Assembly (NCBI RefSeq): GCF_034932365.1
Contig: NZ_JAYGHR010000001.1
Coordinates: forward strand, 62,001 to 126,000
Source: Capilliphycus robustus
GTDB taxonomy: Bacteria; Cyanobacteriota; Cyanobacteriia; Cyanobacteriales; Microcoleaceae
Length of the DNA: 64,000 nucleotides
Reading direction: 5' to 3'
Numbering within the stretch: position 1 is the first letter of the stretch; each line of letters starts with the position of its first letter. Position numbers and translations under genes: made by a program. The notes below the pieces were generated by a model that made no database searches, was not told where the DNA came from, and was given only the letters and a program-made list of their open reading frames with translations. Below, piece by piece: positions 1-8,044 of the stretch.

Positions 1-129
1 ATAATTTATTAAAAGTGAAGCCTCGACATTGACTCGCCAGTTTCCGCTAGTATAGCCTTGATATGAACTCATCGCCAAATTTTCAATGCAACACCCGTTG
101 TCCAAGGGTTGGCCTCATGGGGTGACGGG

Positions 130-786
130 CTATTGTTGGCTTTTTTGTAAGGGACTGACTTTAACCCGATACAGAAGTTGACCTCGATATCGATAGCCCG
201 CATAGCGCACTACAACCATTTCCCCGGTTTGAGCGGTTCCTTCTAGAAGCTGGTGCATCTGGGGATTGTAAGCAATCTCTGAACCCACAGAGGCGATCGC
301 TTCAACTCCCCATTGTTGCATAAGCCGTTCAACCGGACGCAACAGAGGCAATAATTTCACCCCCGCCAGTTTAGGGTTCTGTTGAACTTTATAAGCTACT
401 GTCGGCCATTGTAGCAACCAAGCTTCTAAAATGCTTAAACTCTTCCGCTCAAACTCCTCTAACAGCAACTCTCGCTGCTTTTCCATCTCGCTTTGCAAGT
501 GTTGATACTCTTGTTGCAATTCCTTAACCGAAGCCCCAGCATCTTGAGATCTCACCGACTCCGGCGCAAAAGTTGCCAACAATTCAACTAAAGAAATATT
601 TAGTCCTTGACTGATTTTTAGCAAAATCTCCACTCGCATTTGTCGGGCCAGTCCCCGTCGCAGTCGGATAATTTGCCACTGAGAAACCCCCGCTTTTTGA
701 CTCAATTCCTTGACAGTAGAAAGCCCCGCCTCTTCCATTAAGCGGTGCAAGTCGGAGCTATAGTCAGGTGATGAAAATGGATTCAT
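130..786 (-). CDS. HTH (XRE-type) - GrpE-like fusion protein
   Basis: The N-terminal part (about residues 15-70) reads as an XRE-type helix-turn-helix (VKELSQKAGVSQWQIIRLRRG). A long helix follows (about 85-125), and the C-terminal 60 residues resemble the GrpE beta domain, ending GTAQTGEMVVVRYAGYRYRG. GrpE is the nucleotide-exchange factor of DnaK; in this fusion the chaperone-binding head would be tethered to a DNA-binding or protein-binding HTH. It starts 13 bases after the dps stop on the same strand, so co-transcription with dps is likely. It is probably not the housekeeping GrpE, which normally carries an acidic N-terminal tail and sits beside dnaK. The HTH and GrpE similarities are seen in the sequence; a redox or heat-stress role is inferred from the neighbours. 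Confidence 0.8.
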   Translation of the reverse strand: MNPFSSPDYSSDLHRLMEEAGLSTVKELSQKAGVSQWQIIRLRRGLARQMRVEILLKISQGLNISLVELLATFAPESVRSQDAGASVKELQQEYQHLQSEMEKQRELLLEEFERKSLSILEAWLLQWPTVAYKVQQNPKLAGVKLLPLLRPVERLMQQWGVEAIASVGSEIAYNPQMHQLLEGTAQTGEMVVVRYAGYRYRGQLLYRVKVSPLQKSQQ

Positions 787-799
787 TCCCGGATCAATA

Positions 800-1366
800 C
801 TATTTCACGTTTGCAGTGGCTTTGGTTGTCGCACTGCTGCTACCATTGGTAACACTACTGTCGCTTCCTTGCAAGTGGGCTTCGAGGAACCACAAGCGCA
901 TATCAACGGTCCGTGAGATTTCGGTGTATAAATCCGCAGTATCCGCATCTCCTAAGCCACCCGTTTGATCAATCGCCTCACGAACGTGTTTGGCGTACAT
1001 CGCAAAGCGATCGGCTAAAGCGGTTACATGATCTTGACCCTCCTGGATATCAAAGGGATATTCTGGCAAAATAGAATCAGTGGCCGCGACCCGAGCAGTC
1101 CCCATCGCAAACCCTCCCAAGGCAGTGATCCGTTCCGCAACCAGATCAACATATCCTTCAAGTTCACCCGCCATTTCATCAAACAGTAAGTGTAGAGAAT
1201 AGAAGTTCATTCCCTTAACGTTCCAGTGGGCTTGTTTGACTTGGGTTTTTAGGTCTAAAGTCGTTGCTAATGTTGCATTCAGAATTGCTGCGATTTCTTG
1301 ACGAGTTTCTGCGGAAAAATCAATCCGAGAGGGATAAAGACGGGTTTTTAGGTTATTGTTACTCAT
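800..1366 (-). CDS. dps: Dps-family DNA-protecting ferritin
   Basis: A 188-residue four-helix Dps/ferritin-like protein that oxidises and stores Fe(II) with peroxide and can protect DNA. All five ferroxidase ligands are visible with the family spacing: His47 and His59, Asp63, then Asp74 and Glu78. The C-terminal 20 residues are Ser/Thr/Lys-rich, a tail type used for DNA contact in some Dps proteins. An AGGAG ribosome-binding site lies 8 bases before the ATG. It follows sulfiredoxin by about 107 bases and precedes the HTH-GrpE gene by 13 bases on the same strand, forming an oxidative-stress group. Confidence 0.93.
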   Translation of the reverse strand: MSNNNLKTRLYPSRIDFSAETRQEIAAILNATLATTLDLKTQVKQAHWNVKGMNFYSLHLLFDEMAGELEGYVDLVAERITALGGFAMGTARVAATDSILPEYPFDIQEGQDHVTALADRFAMYAKHVREAIDQTGGLGDADTADLYTEISRTVDMRLWFLEAHLQGSDSSVTNGSSSATTKATANVK

Positions 1367-1473
1367 GGATTTATACTCCTTTTAGGTTGATTGGTTTGAG
1401 AATTCAGCAGCTTAATAAATCATTACAAACTATGACCGGATTTTACCCTGTTTTGGTACTTGATTAATCTATC

Positions 1474-1734
1474 TCAAGCCAGATGCTTTCTGAGGACAGA
1501 TTGGGGTGCTTTACGCACTTTACAACGAATGGTTTCATAGCCGAGATTGGTACAGGCTTCAAAACGATGACAGCCTGAAAAACCATAGTATTGGCCGTCT
1601 ACTTCTAACACTTCAATGGGTTCTTGCAAGCCGATTTCTCGAATAGACTCCATTAAAGCTGCGACTTTGGCCGCATCCGTCGCCCGAGGCAGTGGACGCC
1701 GAATCTGCTTCAGGGGAATGTCCTGAACTTGCAC
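1474..1734 (-). CDS. srx: Sulfiredoxin
   Basis: An 86-residue protein with the ParB/sulfiredoxin fold. The signature FSGCHR (residues 52-57) carries the catalytic Cys55. The enzyme uses ATP to reduce hyperoxidised Cys-sulfinic acid in 2-Cys peroxiredoxins. Length and motif fit sulfiredoxin and not ParB, which is longer and has GERR in place of GCHR. The ATG is preceded by AAGGAG. It heads the minus-strand group with dps and the HTH-GrpE gene, consistent with peroxide defence. No oxygen-stress operator was identified by eye. Confidence 0.9.
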   Translation of the reverse strand: MQVQDIPLKQIRRPLPRATDAAKVAALMESIREIGLQEPIEVLEVDGQYYGFSGCHRFEACTNLGYETIRCKVRKAPQSVLRKHLA

Positions 1735-1976
1735 GATATTTTCTCCTTAATTTTCTCTCTTCTTAAATCATACTCATAACGACTTCGTTTTAACAACTAA
1801 AGTCAAGAAACGCTGACATGACTTTTTGGGGTAAGCCCGATTGTCAGAGGCTGATCTTTCCGGATAGCTGTTCAATCGAGTGTAGTATCCCTTGTTCTGT
1901 GAAACAGGGAACTATAAATTAAGTCACAGATGTACTCATCGGACAAGCAATCAACAATCACCAGACATTGGACTGT

Positions 1977-2834
1977 ATGACAACGGATAAAAAAGCACAA
2001 AGAATAGCAGTATTTGACAGTGGTGTGGGAGGGTTAACGGTTTTAAGAGAGTTATACCGACAACTCCCGAATGAATCGATTCTATATTTTGGAGATACCG
2101 CTCGATTACCCTACGGTACTCGAACTCAGAGCGAGATTTTACAGTTTGTTCGTGAAATCATCCTGTGGGCGATGGATCAGGATGTCAAAATGATCGTCAT
2201 GGCTTGTAATACCAGTTCAGCCCTCGCCCTGGAAACTGTACAATCAGAATTCAAGGTGCCGATTCTGGGAGTCATATTGCCGGGAGCAAAAGCCGCAGTC
2301 CGCAAAGGCCAGCGTATTGGGGTGATTGCAACTCCCGCTACAGTCACGAGTAATGCTTATCGCCAAGCCATTGAGGAAATGAATAGTCAAGTTCAAGTCT
2401 GGCAGGTGAGTTGTCCTGAGTTTGTCCCATTAATTGAGGAGAATCGTATTCACGATCCCTATACTTATGAGGTGGCACGGGAGTATTTAGCCCCTTTATT
2501 GGATCAACACATCGATACCTTGATTTACGGGTGTACTCACTATCCTCATTTAGCCCCTGTTGTGCGATCAATCCTCCCGGCGACAGTGCGGATCGTTGAT
2601 CCAGCCGTCCATTTAGTCAAAGCCATGACTCAGGAGTTAGAATTGTTGGGACTGCGAAATCCCTATCCCCCCAAACCCACACGCTTTTGTGTCAGTGGTT
2701 GTCCCCAACAATTTGCGAGTTTATCTGTGCAGTGGTTAGGGTTTACTCCGACTGTAGAAGCAACGGAATTAGGGGCGATCGAGACATCCGAAACAACCCA
2801 TCTTTCACTCAAAGAGGGTAGAAGGGGGAGTTAA
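1977..2834 (+). CDS. murI: Glutamate racemase
   Basis: Interconverts L- and D-glutamate for peptidoglycan synthesis in the cytoplasm. Both catalytic cysteines are present: Cys77 in MACNTSS and Cys186 in YGCTHYPHL; the N-terminal FDSGVGGLTVL motif is also typical. I chose the ATG at 1977 over an upstream in-frame TTG at 1968 because cyanobacterial homologues begin close to this point. Length (285 residues) is normal. The next plus-strand gene is sds, 1 kb downstream; murI and sds are neighbours in other cyanobacteria as I recall, without an obvious functional link. Confidence 0.93.
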   Translation: MTTDKKAQRIAVFDSGVGGLTVLRELYRQLPNESILYFGDTARLPYGTRTQSEILQFVREIILWAMDQDVKMIVMACNTSSALALETVQSEFKVPILGVILPGAKAAVRKGQRIGVIATPATVTSNAYRQAIEEMNSQVQVWQVSCPEFVPLIEENRIHDPYTYEVAREYLAPLLDQHIDTLIYGCTHYPHLAPVVRSILPATVRIVDPAVHLVKAMTQELELLGLRNPYPPKPTRFCVSGCPQQFASLSVQWLGFTPTVEATELGAIETSETTHLSLKEGRRGS

Positions 2835-2848
2835 CTTCAACAAGAAAA

Positions 2849-2906
2849 AACACCTTGACACAGAGACACCAAGAGAAAAATCTTCGTGACTTTGTGCCAA
2901 GGTGTT
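2849..2906. repeat. Imperfect inverted repeat after murI
   Basis: AACACCTTG at 2849-2857 pairs with CAAGGTGTT at 2898-2906, and the stem continues inward with mismatches (CACAGAG against CTTTGTG). It lies 15 bases after the murI stop. It may act as a transcription terminator in either direction, though no long U-run follows, or it may be a dispersed palindrome. Confidence 0.55.
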
Positions 2907-3094
2907 GATTTTCACAAGCCAAAAAATGTCCTTTATATAGAATAATCCCACCCCCCTGTGGGAGTGGGACTATCTCAAATCCGACTAAACACGACAACCT
3001 GTGAATTATTTTCCCTTGACACCTGATTTCCACTATGGTAGAGTTTTCAAGCTGCGTTTGGGGCGTTATCCAGTTGCCGAACATTAGCACTCTG

Positions 3095-3208
3095 TTAGGA
3101 TCTCGAAATTTTGGCTGTGCGTTTGGCAAGCATCAATAACAAATAAACTGTTAAAACGTAACCTGCGGCCAGAACGGGAATCATCAGTGGAGTTTCTTGG
3201 TACATCAT
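3095..3208 (-). CDS. Possible small single-span membrane protein
   Basis: A 37-codon frame beginning with two ATG codons. It has a short polar start, one hydrophobic segment (PVLAAGYVLTVYLLLMLA, about residues 11-28) and a basic tail (KRTAKISRS). This is the architecture of cyanobacterial small thylakoid subunits, but I do not recognise it as PsaM, PsaX, PsbX, PetM or PetG. No convincing ribosome-binding site precedes it. The hydrophobic frame continues upstream without an ATG, so a TTG start is possible. It could be chance coding. Confidence 0.35.
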   Translation of the reverse strand: MMYQETPLMIPVLAAGYVLTVYLLLMLAKRTAKISRS

Positions 3209-3856
3209 AGCGGGTATAGCCAAACAGATAATAGGAGGAGCAAAGGCAAGAGTTTAATACCAGCTACATAGGGCTAGCATACAGAGCTAAGATCTAGCTG
3301 CGATCACTTACTTAAGCACTCTCTGGGAACTTCACGTCCCAGAAAACATTGTCAGGACTTTACTTCAATTACAGACCCCCTAACTGAGATATCAGGCTGT
3401 ACTGAGCAACCTAAATCTCAGGGATCGTCTACTTACATACTGGGGTAGCCTGTTAACTCTGATGAGCTTTGAACTATTTATCAAGTTTCAGCAGAGATCC
3501 ATTTGCCTACGGATTAACACTGCAACGACAGATACCTAATACTCCGTCGCCAGATCCATAGCCCTGAATGTGTAGAATTGTTTAAACTCTTACTTACTAA
3601 AATAACATAAAACTCGCGATTGTGAGAGACTTTAGGGGAAGTTCCTTAATAATTTGATAGACTTCGACCGAGGGGTGGGAGCAAGAGAATTTTCGCTGAG
3701 GATGTCCGCCCTGAAAACCCCACTGCTTAACCTTCAGCAATTGGTCAGATTTCCAGGTTGAGTTGAGTTTGATATCCATTTCCCAGAGGGTTAGCTTAAA
3801 ATACAACTATAATATGTAAAATTTTGTTAAACCCAATTGCCTGAGTCGGCTGATCC
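3209..3856. other. Long non-coding stretch between murI and sds, with two hairpins
   Basis: I see no credible protein here. Two hairpins occur: TCTGGGA / TCCCAGA at about 3316-3337 with an 8-base loop, and CTGAGAT / ATCTCAG at about 3383-3420. They could belong to a structured leader or a small RNA, or be chance. I looked for tmRNA, RNase P RNA and cobalamin-riboswitch landmarks and found none. The last 60 bases are AT-rich and probably hold the sds promoter. Confidence 0.35.
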
Positions 3857-4828
3857 ATGACCTCTAGCACTCTTTTATTTTCTCCGGTTGAAGCAGACCT
3901 GCAACTGTTGACAGACAACTTGAAACAGTTAGTCGGCGCTCGTCACCCCATTCTATATGCAGCAGCAGAGCATCTTTTCAGTATTCACGGGAAACGGGTG
4001 CGACCTGCTATCGTTTTGCTCATTTCGCGAACCACCATGCCCAATCAGGACATTACGCCTAAGCATCGGCGACTCGCAGAAATTACCGAAATGATTCATA
4101 CAGCCAGTTTAGTCCATGATGATGTTGTCGATGAGTCGGATCTCCGGCGAGGAGCGCCCACTGTCCACAGTCTCTTTAACAACCGCATCGCAGTCTTAGC
4201 AGGAGACTTTCTGTTTGCCCAATCTTCTTGGTATCTGGCCAACCTGGATAATTTGGAAGTCGTCAAACTGCTATCCAAAGTGATTATGGATCTCGCTGAA
4301 GGCGAAATTCAGCAGGGACTGAATCGATTTGATACCGGAATGTCGATTAATGCTTATCTGGAAAAAAGTTACTACAAAACAGCTTCTTTGGTTGCCAATA
4401 GTTCCAAAGCGGCAGGTTTATTGAGTGGCGTTTCTGCCGAATTAGCGGAAGATTTGTACAGTTATGGACGCAATCTAGGCTTGGCTTTTCAAATTGTTGA
4501 TGATATTTTGGATTTCACAGGTTCAACCGAATCTCTCGGAAAACCGGCTGGTTCTGATCTGCAAAGTGGGAATTTAAATGCTCCGACTTTGTACGCTCTA
4601 GAAGAAAAACCATACTTAGAAACCTTAATTGAACGGGAGTTTGCACAAGAAGGAGATTTAGAACAAGCCCTCGCCCTAATTCAAGAAAGTTCTGCAATTA
4701 AGCGATCGCGAGAACTCGCAGCCCATCATGCTAAACTGGCTGTCGAACATATTTCTAAATTTCCCGATTGTGATTCTCGAAAAGCTCTAATTGAATTAGC
4801 TGATTGGAATCTTAATCGATTGTATTAG
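3857..4828 (+). CDS. sds: Solanesyl diphosphate synthase (trans-polyprenyl synthase)
   Basis: Elongates allylic diphosphates with isopentenyl diphosphate to the C45 chain used for plastoquinone. The first Asp-rich motif DDVVDESDLRRG lies at residues 88-99 and the second, FQIVDDILDF, at 211-220. GKRVRP (45-50) is the substrate-binding motif. Length (323) fits the long-chain family. The ATG at 3857 is the first plausible start. Chain length cannot be read from sequence alone, so the solanesyl assignment rests on family and lineage. Confidence 0.9.
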   Translation: MTSSTLLFSPVEADLQLLTDNLKQLVGARHPILYAAAEHLFSIHGKRVRPAIVLLISRTTMPNQDITPKHRRLAEITEMIHTASLVHDDVVDESDLRRGAPTVHSLFNNRIAVLAGDFLFAQSSWYLANLDNLEVVKLLSKVIMDLAEGEIQQGLNRFDTGMSINAYLEKSYYKTASLVANSSKAAGLLSGVSAELAEDLYSYGRNLGLAFQIVDDILDFTGSTESLGKPAGSDLQSGNLNAPTLYALEEKPYLETLIEREFAQEGDLEQALALIQESSAIKRSRELAAHHAKLAVEHISKFPDCDSRKALIELADWNLNRLY

Positions 4829-5052
4829 TCAGAAAATTGGGTCCAAACCAATCGAGAATATTAGCCCTTGAACCCTTAGAAGTGAGACTCATTCAACAGG
4901 GATTTAAGCCAGGTTTAAGGTCGAACTTCTTCGGTTGTATCTGAGCTGAAATCTAGACAATCAATGAGCAAATGTTGGTGTTAGATGTCTGTCGTTAGTC
5001 CCTAAAAGTGATGACTTCATTTAATAGCGGCAGACACTAACCTGTATGGGAA

Positions 5053-5550
5053 TTAAGCGAAATTGGGAGGAATATTTCGACGAGGAATATTTCGAGGCTG
5101 AACCGTCGCCCGATATCGCTCCAAATAAACCCGAATTAAATCTTGAACCTCGCTACGCTTAACTTCTGTTCCGCTTTCCAAATGACCCGGAACTTCAAAG
5201 AAAATAATACTATCGAGGGCTTGCAGGGCCACCATTTGAAACAGAATATGAGTAACGGGTAGAGGAGTGGCTTGTACATAAGTCGGGACTGTAACCGGAG
5301 AACGATTTGAGGCATCTAGAAGAGTCGGGTAGGCATAAATCACCCGCTTTTGTAGATCAGGTTGATCCAGATGACTCAAAGTTGTGAGTACCCAACTTTC
5401 ATCCGAGGCTTGCAAGATGTAGTAACAATCATGCTGCAATTGTTCAGCCAGAATTTTCAACGCAGGAGCGATCGCTTGGACGACCCCAGGAGTTGTACCA
5501 TCTTGAGGTGCATTATCAATTAAAGATTGAATTTGTTGATCTAAATCCAT
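5053..5550 (-). CDS. Conserved cyanobacterial protein of unknown function
   Basis: 165 residues, soluble, no signal peptide and no recognised catalytic motif. The middle (YYILQASDESWVLTTL) looks like an alpha/beta fold and the C-terminus is basic with a direct repeat of RRNIP-like residues (PRNIPRRNIPP). It stands alone on the minus strand, head-to-head with hetZ across 147 bases, so the two may share a divergent promoter region. I recognise it only as a protein type seen in cyanobacteria and assign no function. Confidence 0.7.
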   Translation of the reverse strand: MDLDQQIQSLIDNAPQDGTTPGVVQAIAPALKILAEQLQHDCYYILQASDESWVLTTLSHLDQPDLQKRVIYAYPTLLDASNRSPVTVPTYVQATPLPVTHILFQMVALQALDSIIFFEVPGHLESGTEVKRSEVQDLIRVYLERYRATVQPRNIPRRNIPPNFA

Positions 5551-5697
5551 TATTTTGCTGAAAAATCAAAGGTCAGAGGGAAAAACTTAGCGGATCACTG
5601 ATAATTCATTGTGACAGATGACCTAATTTAACCTGGAGATCCATCACAGTAAACTGGTGATAGTCTCCGGAATTCTCTTGGTTTCGCTCGAAAGGGA

Positions 5698-6891
5698 ATG
5701 TTAGGGTCACTGTTACTAAGTATTCAAAATATGGGGGAAATCTGCCAGAGCGAGACTATATATCAACGGCTGTTAAGCGAACTCCAACAGTCCACCCGTG
5801 CCTCTGAGCAGAATTGCCGGGATGTTGCCCAACGTTTAACCGAAGAAGCCCTTCGCATCTGTACAGAAAGCAGACGCATTCAGGCTTCTGGCGAAGTCGA
5901 AACCTGGGCGATGACATTAGCTCAACATCGCCTTCAGCAATGTCTGCATTATTACAGGCTCGGGTCAAAACAGGCACCTGTGGAACTGCACAGTACCTTA
6001 AGTGCAATTGTCTACCGCTATATAACACCTCCGCAAGTCCAATCCAGTTATCAAGCCCGACTGGAGTTGATCAGGGATTTCTTGCAGGCCTTCTACCTGG
6101 AAACCTTAAGTGCTTTTCGCAAAGAGGCTCAGTTAGCTGCAACCTATCGTCCTCAGACCATATTGGAACTCGGGGAATATTTAGCCTTCACAGAACGCTA
6201 TGGGAAAAGACGAATTCCGTTAGCTCGGGGTCGTAGTCAACAGCTTATTATTTTACGCGCCCAGACCTTTTCTCAGCAACAGCCGAAAGAAACCTTTGTC
6301 GATTTGGATCAAGCCGCCGAAGGATCATCTCAAGAATCTGATCAGACTTGGAATGATTCAGCAATGCAACAAGTGCGAAATGCAATGGCCTCCGAATCGA
6401 CAGAACCCGAGTTAGACTCTTTACGCCAAACGGTGGTTGAAGAGTTAATGGCTTACCTCGAAGAACACGAGCAACAAGATTGTGCCGATTATTTTGCGTT
6501 GCGATTGCAAGATTTACCGACTCGGGAAATCGAAGAAATCTTGGGATTAACACCGCGCCAGCGAGACTATTTACAGCAACGATTCAAATATCATTTGCTG
6601 CGGTTTGCCTTCGGACATCGCTGGGAACTGGTGCATCAATGGTTAGAAGCGGATTTGGAAAAAGACTTGGGATTAACCCCCCAACAATGGCAGCTTTTTC
6701 AAGACCAACTGAGTCGAGATCAAGCGGATCTGCTAAGGTTAAAACAGCAGGGTTTATCCGATCACGAAATTTCCCAAACCCTTAACAGTAAGGTCACTCA
6801 AATCCAAAAACGGTGGTTTAAAGTATTAGAGTTGTCTTGGGAAATCAGAAATCATTCAGTATCCGGAGCAGGGGCATCTAGCGATGAATAA
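5698..6891 (+). CDS. hetZ: HetZ-like differentiation regulator
   Basis: A 397-residue protein closely resembling HetZ, the DNA-binding regulator of early heterocyst differentiation in Anabaena. Recognisable blocks are CRDVAQRLTEEALRICTES, ASGEVETWAMTLAQHRLQQC, VELHSTLSAIVYRYITPPQV and the C-terminal LSDHEISQTLNSKVTQIQKR, the last being helix-turn-helix-like. The start could also be the ATG at 5731 (MGEICQSE), which lies nearer the conserved core. Its last 8 bases overlap patU. HetZ is also kept in filamentous cyanobacteria without heterocysts, so its presence does not show that this organism makes heterocysts. Confidence 0.85.
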   Translation: MLGSLLLSIQNMGEICQSETIYQRLLSELQQSTRASEQNCRDVAQRLTEEALRICTESRRIQASGEVETWAMTLAQHRLQQCLHYYRLGSKQAPVELHSTLSAIVYRYITPPQVQSSYQARLELIRDFLQAFYLETLSAFRKEAQLAATYRPQTILELGEYLAFTERYGKRRIPLARGRSQQLIILRAQTFSQQQPKETFVDLDQAAEGSSQESDQTWNDSAMQQVRNAMASESTEPELDSLRQTVVEELMAYLEEHEQQDCADYFALRLQDLPTREIEEILGLTPRQRDYLQQRFKYHLLRFAFGHRWELVHQWLEADLEKDLGLTPQQWQLFQDQLSRDQADLLRLKQQGLSDHEISQTLNSKVTQIQKRWFKVLELSWEIRNHSVSGAGASSDE

Positions 6892-7939
6892 CGAAACATA
6901 CCGAGATGATCCATCATTCGAGTGCCACTTTTTTGACTGGCTCATGGAAAAGTCACAGATTACTCCGCCGTGCGACGACGGAGACGGCACGGAGCGTTGG
7001 TCAGTCAAAAATCCTTCTTCAATGAAGAACGAATCAAACTACACTCCGAATGTTGATGATCAATCCAGGGTGGAGCAAGGAGAGTGGGAAGAACTCGACC
7101 CATTAGACTCAGAAGATATCGATGACTCCGACTACCCAAGTCAACTTTTTACATTGGGAGAGATACCAACCGTGAAAAACAGGTTTGAAACGGTCTTGAA
7201 AAATCGGTTAAAAGCCGAGATGGAACGAAACCCACCATTATTTCCTTGGGAAACAAAAGCATCTGATTTCGCTTGTTATCCAGACGTAATCGAAGAACGA
7301 AGAGTTCCCTGGATGGCTCATAAGCAAAATCTACGTTGGTCTGTTCCGATTCCTGATCCTGTTTTTGCTCAACTGCTGAGTCCCTGTCAAGAGGCGATTC
7401 AGTCTTCTTTACGAGAGGGCGCAAAATTAGTTCAAGTCGTAGAAACTCTATTTCCTGGACAATCTGAACCCCTCAATGAGTTAACCCATCGTCTGATGCT
7501 GGGTTGGGCTAGGGGACAAAATCCTCTCGATCTTGCACTGCCAGAATACGAAACGGCTAACCCGGAACAGCAAATGTTGATGGCGCTTTTAGCCGCACGA
7601 GAGATTATTCAGGCTCTCACCTTAACCTGTAATCTTAATCAACCTGCCATTAAACAACAATGGCTGACCAGTCTGGGCGTACTCACCCTAGAGGCTGAAT
7701 ATACTCAACAAGACGGCCAGAGCGCCTCTTTGAAGGTGATGGGTCATTTGCCCGATGGTGGACATTTGTGGCTCATGGGAGCGGACGCACAAGCCACTGC
7801 CCAACGTTGTGATCGCGGCTATATCAAACTGGAGTTGGTTGATCCTCATCTTGATCAAACCTATCAACTCAATGTGATTCTAAACGACCAGGATCAGCAT
7901 CCCCTCAGTTTTGCGATTGGTCTACAGTCGCCCCGATAA
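6884..7939 (+). CDS. patU: PatU-like protein
   Basis: 351 residues, overlapping the end of hetZ by 8 bases, which implies translational coupling. The N-terminal 100 residues are acidic and low in complexity. The middle has the motif MLGWARGQNPLDLALPEY, and the C-terminal 90 residues match the PatU3-type end (QDGQSASLKVMGHLPDGGH, ATAQRCDRGYIKLEL). In Anabaena this gene is split into patU5 and patU3; here it is one reading frame. PatU proteins affect heterocyst pattern and act with HetZ. The role in this organism is unknown. Confidence 0.8.
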   Translation: MNNETYRDDPSFECHFFDWLMEKSQITPPCDDGDGTERWSVKNPSSMKNESNYTPNVDDQSRVEQGEWEELDPLDSEDIDDSDYPSQLFTLGEIPTVKNRFETVLKNRLKAEMERNPPLFPWETKASDFACYPDVIEERRVPWMAHKQNLRWSVPIPDPVFAQLLSPCQEAIQSSLREGAKLVQVVETLFPGQSEPLNELTHRLMLGWARGQNPLDLALPEYETANPEQQMLMALLAAREIIQALTLTCNLNQPAIKQQWLTSLGVLTLEAEYTQQDGQSASLKVMGHLPDGGHLWLMGADAQATAQRCDRGYIKLELVDPHLDQTYQLNVILNDQDQHPLSFAIGLQSPR

Positions 7940-8044
7940 CATCACATCTACTGTGCCTCTCAATCGAAGTTGCTGATGTGGCTTGCTCGTCGGAGATCAG
8001 GTAAAGTGTTCATAGCACTTGCATATCTTTCTACCGACTGAGCC

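Noticed and set aside
768..968. A plus-strand frame opposite dps and the HTH-GrpE gene
   Set aside because: It lies antisense to two well-supported genes, with no conservation signal of its own.
2809..3129. A 106-codon minus-strand frame after murI
   Set aside because: It overlaps the hairpin and the small membrane frame, and has no domain or ribosome-binding site.
3209..3856. tmRNA, RNase P RNA or cobalamin riboswitch upstream of sds
   Set aside because: None of the landmark sequences of these RNAs is present; only two short hairpins were seen.
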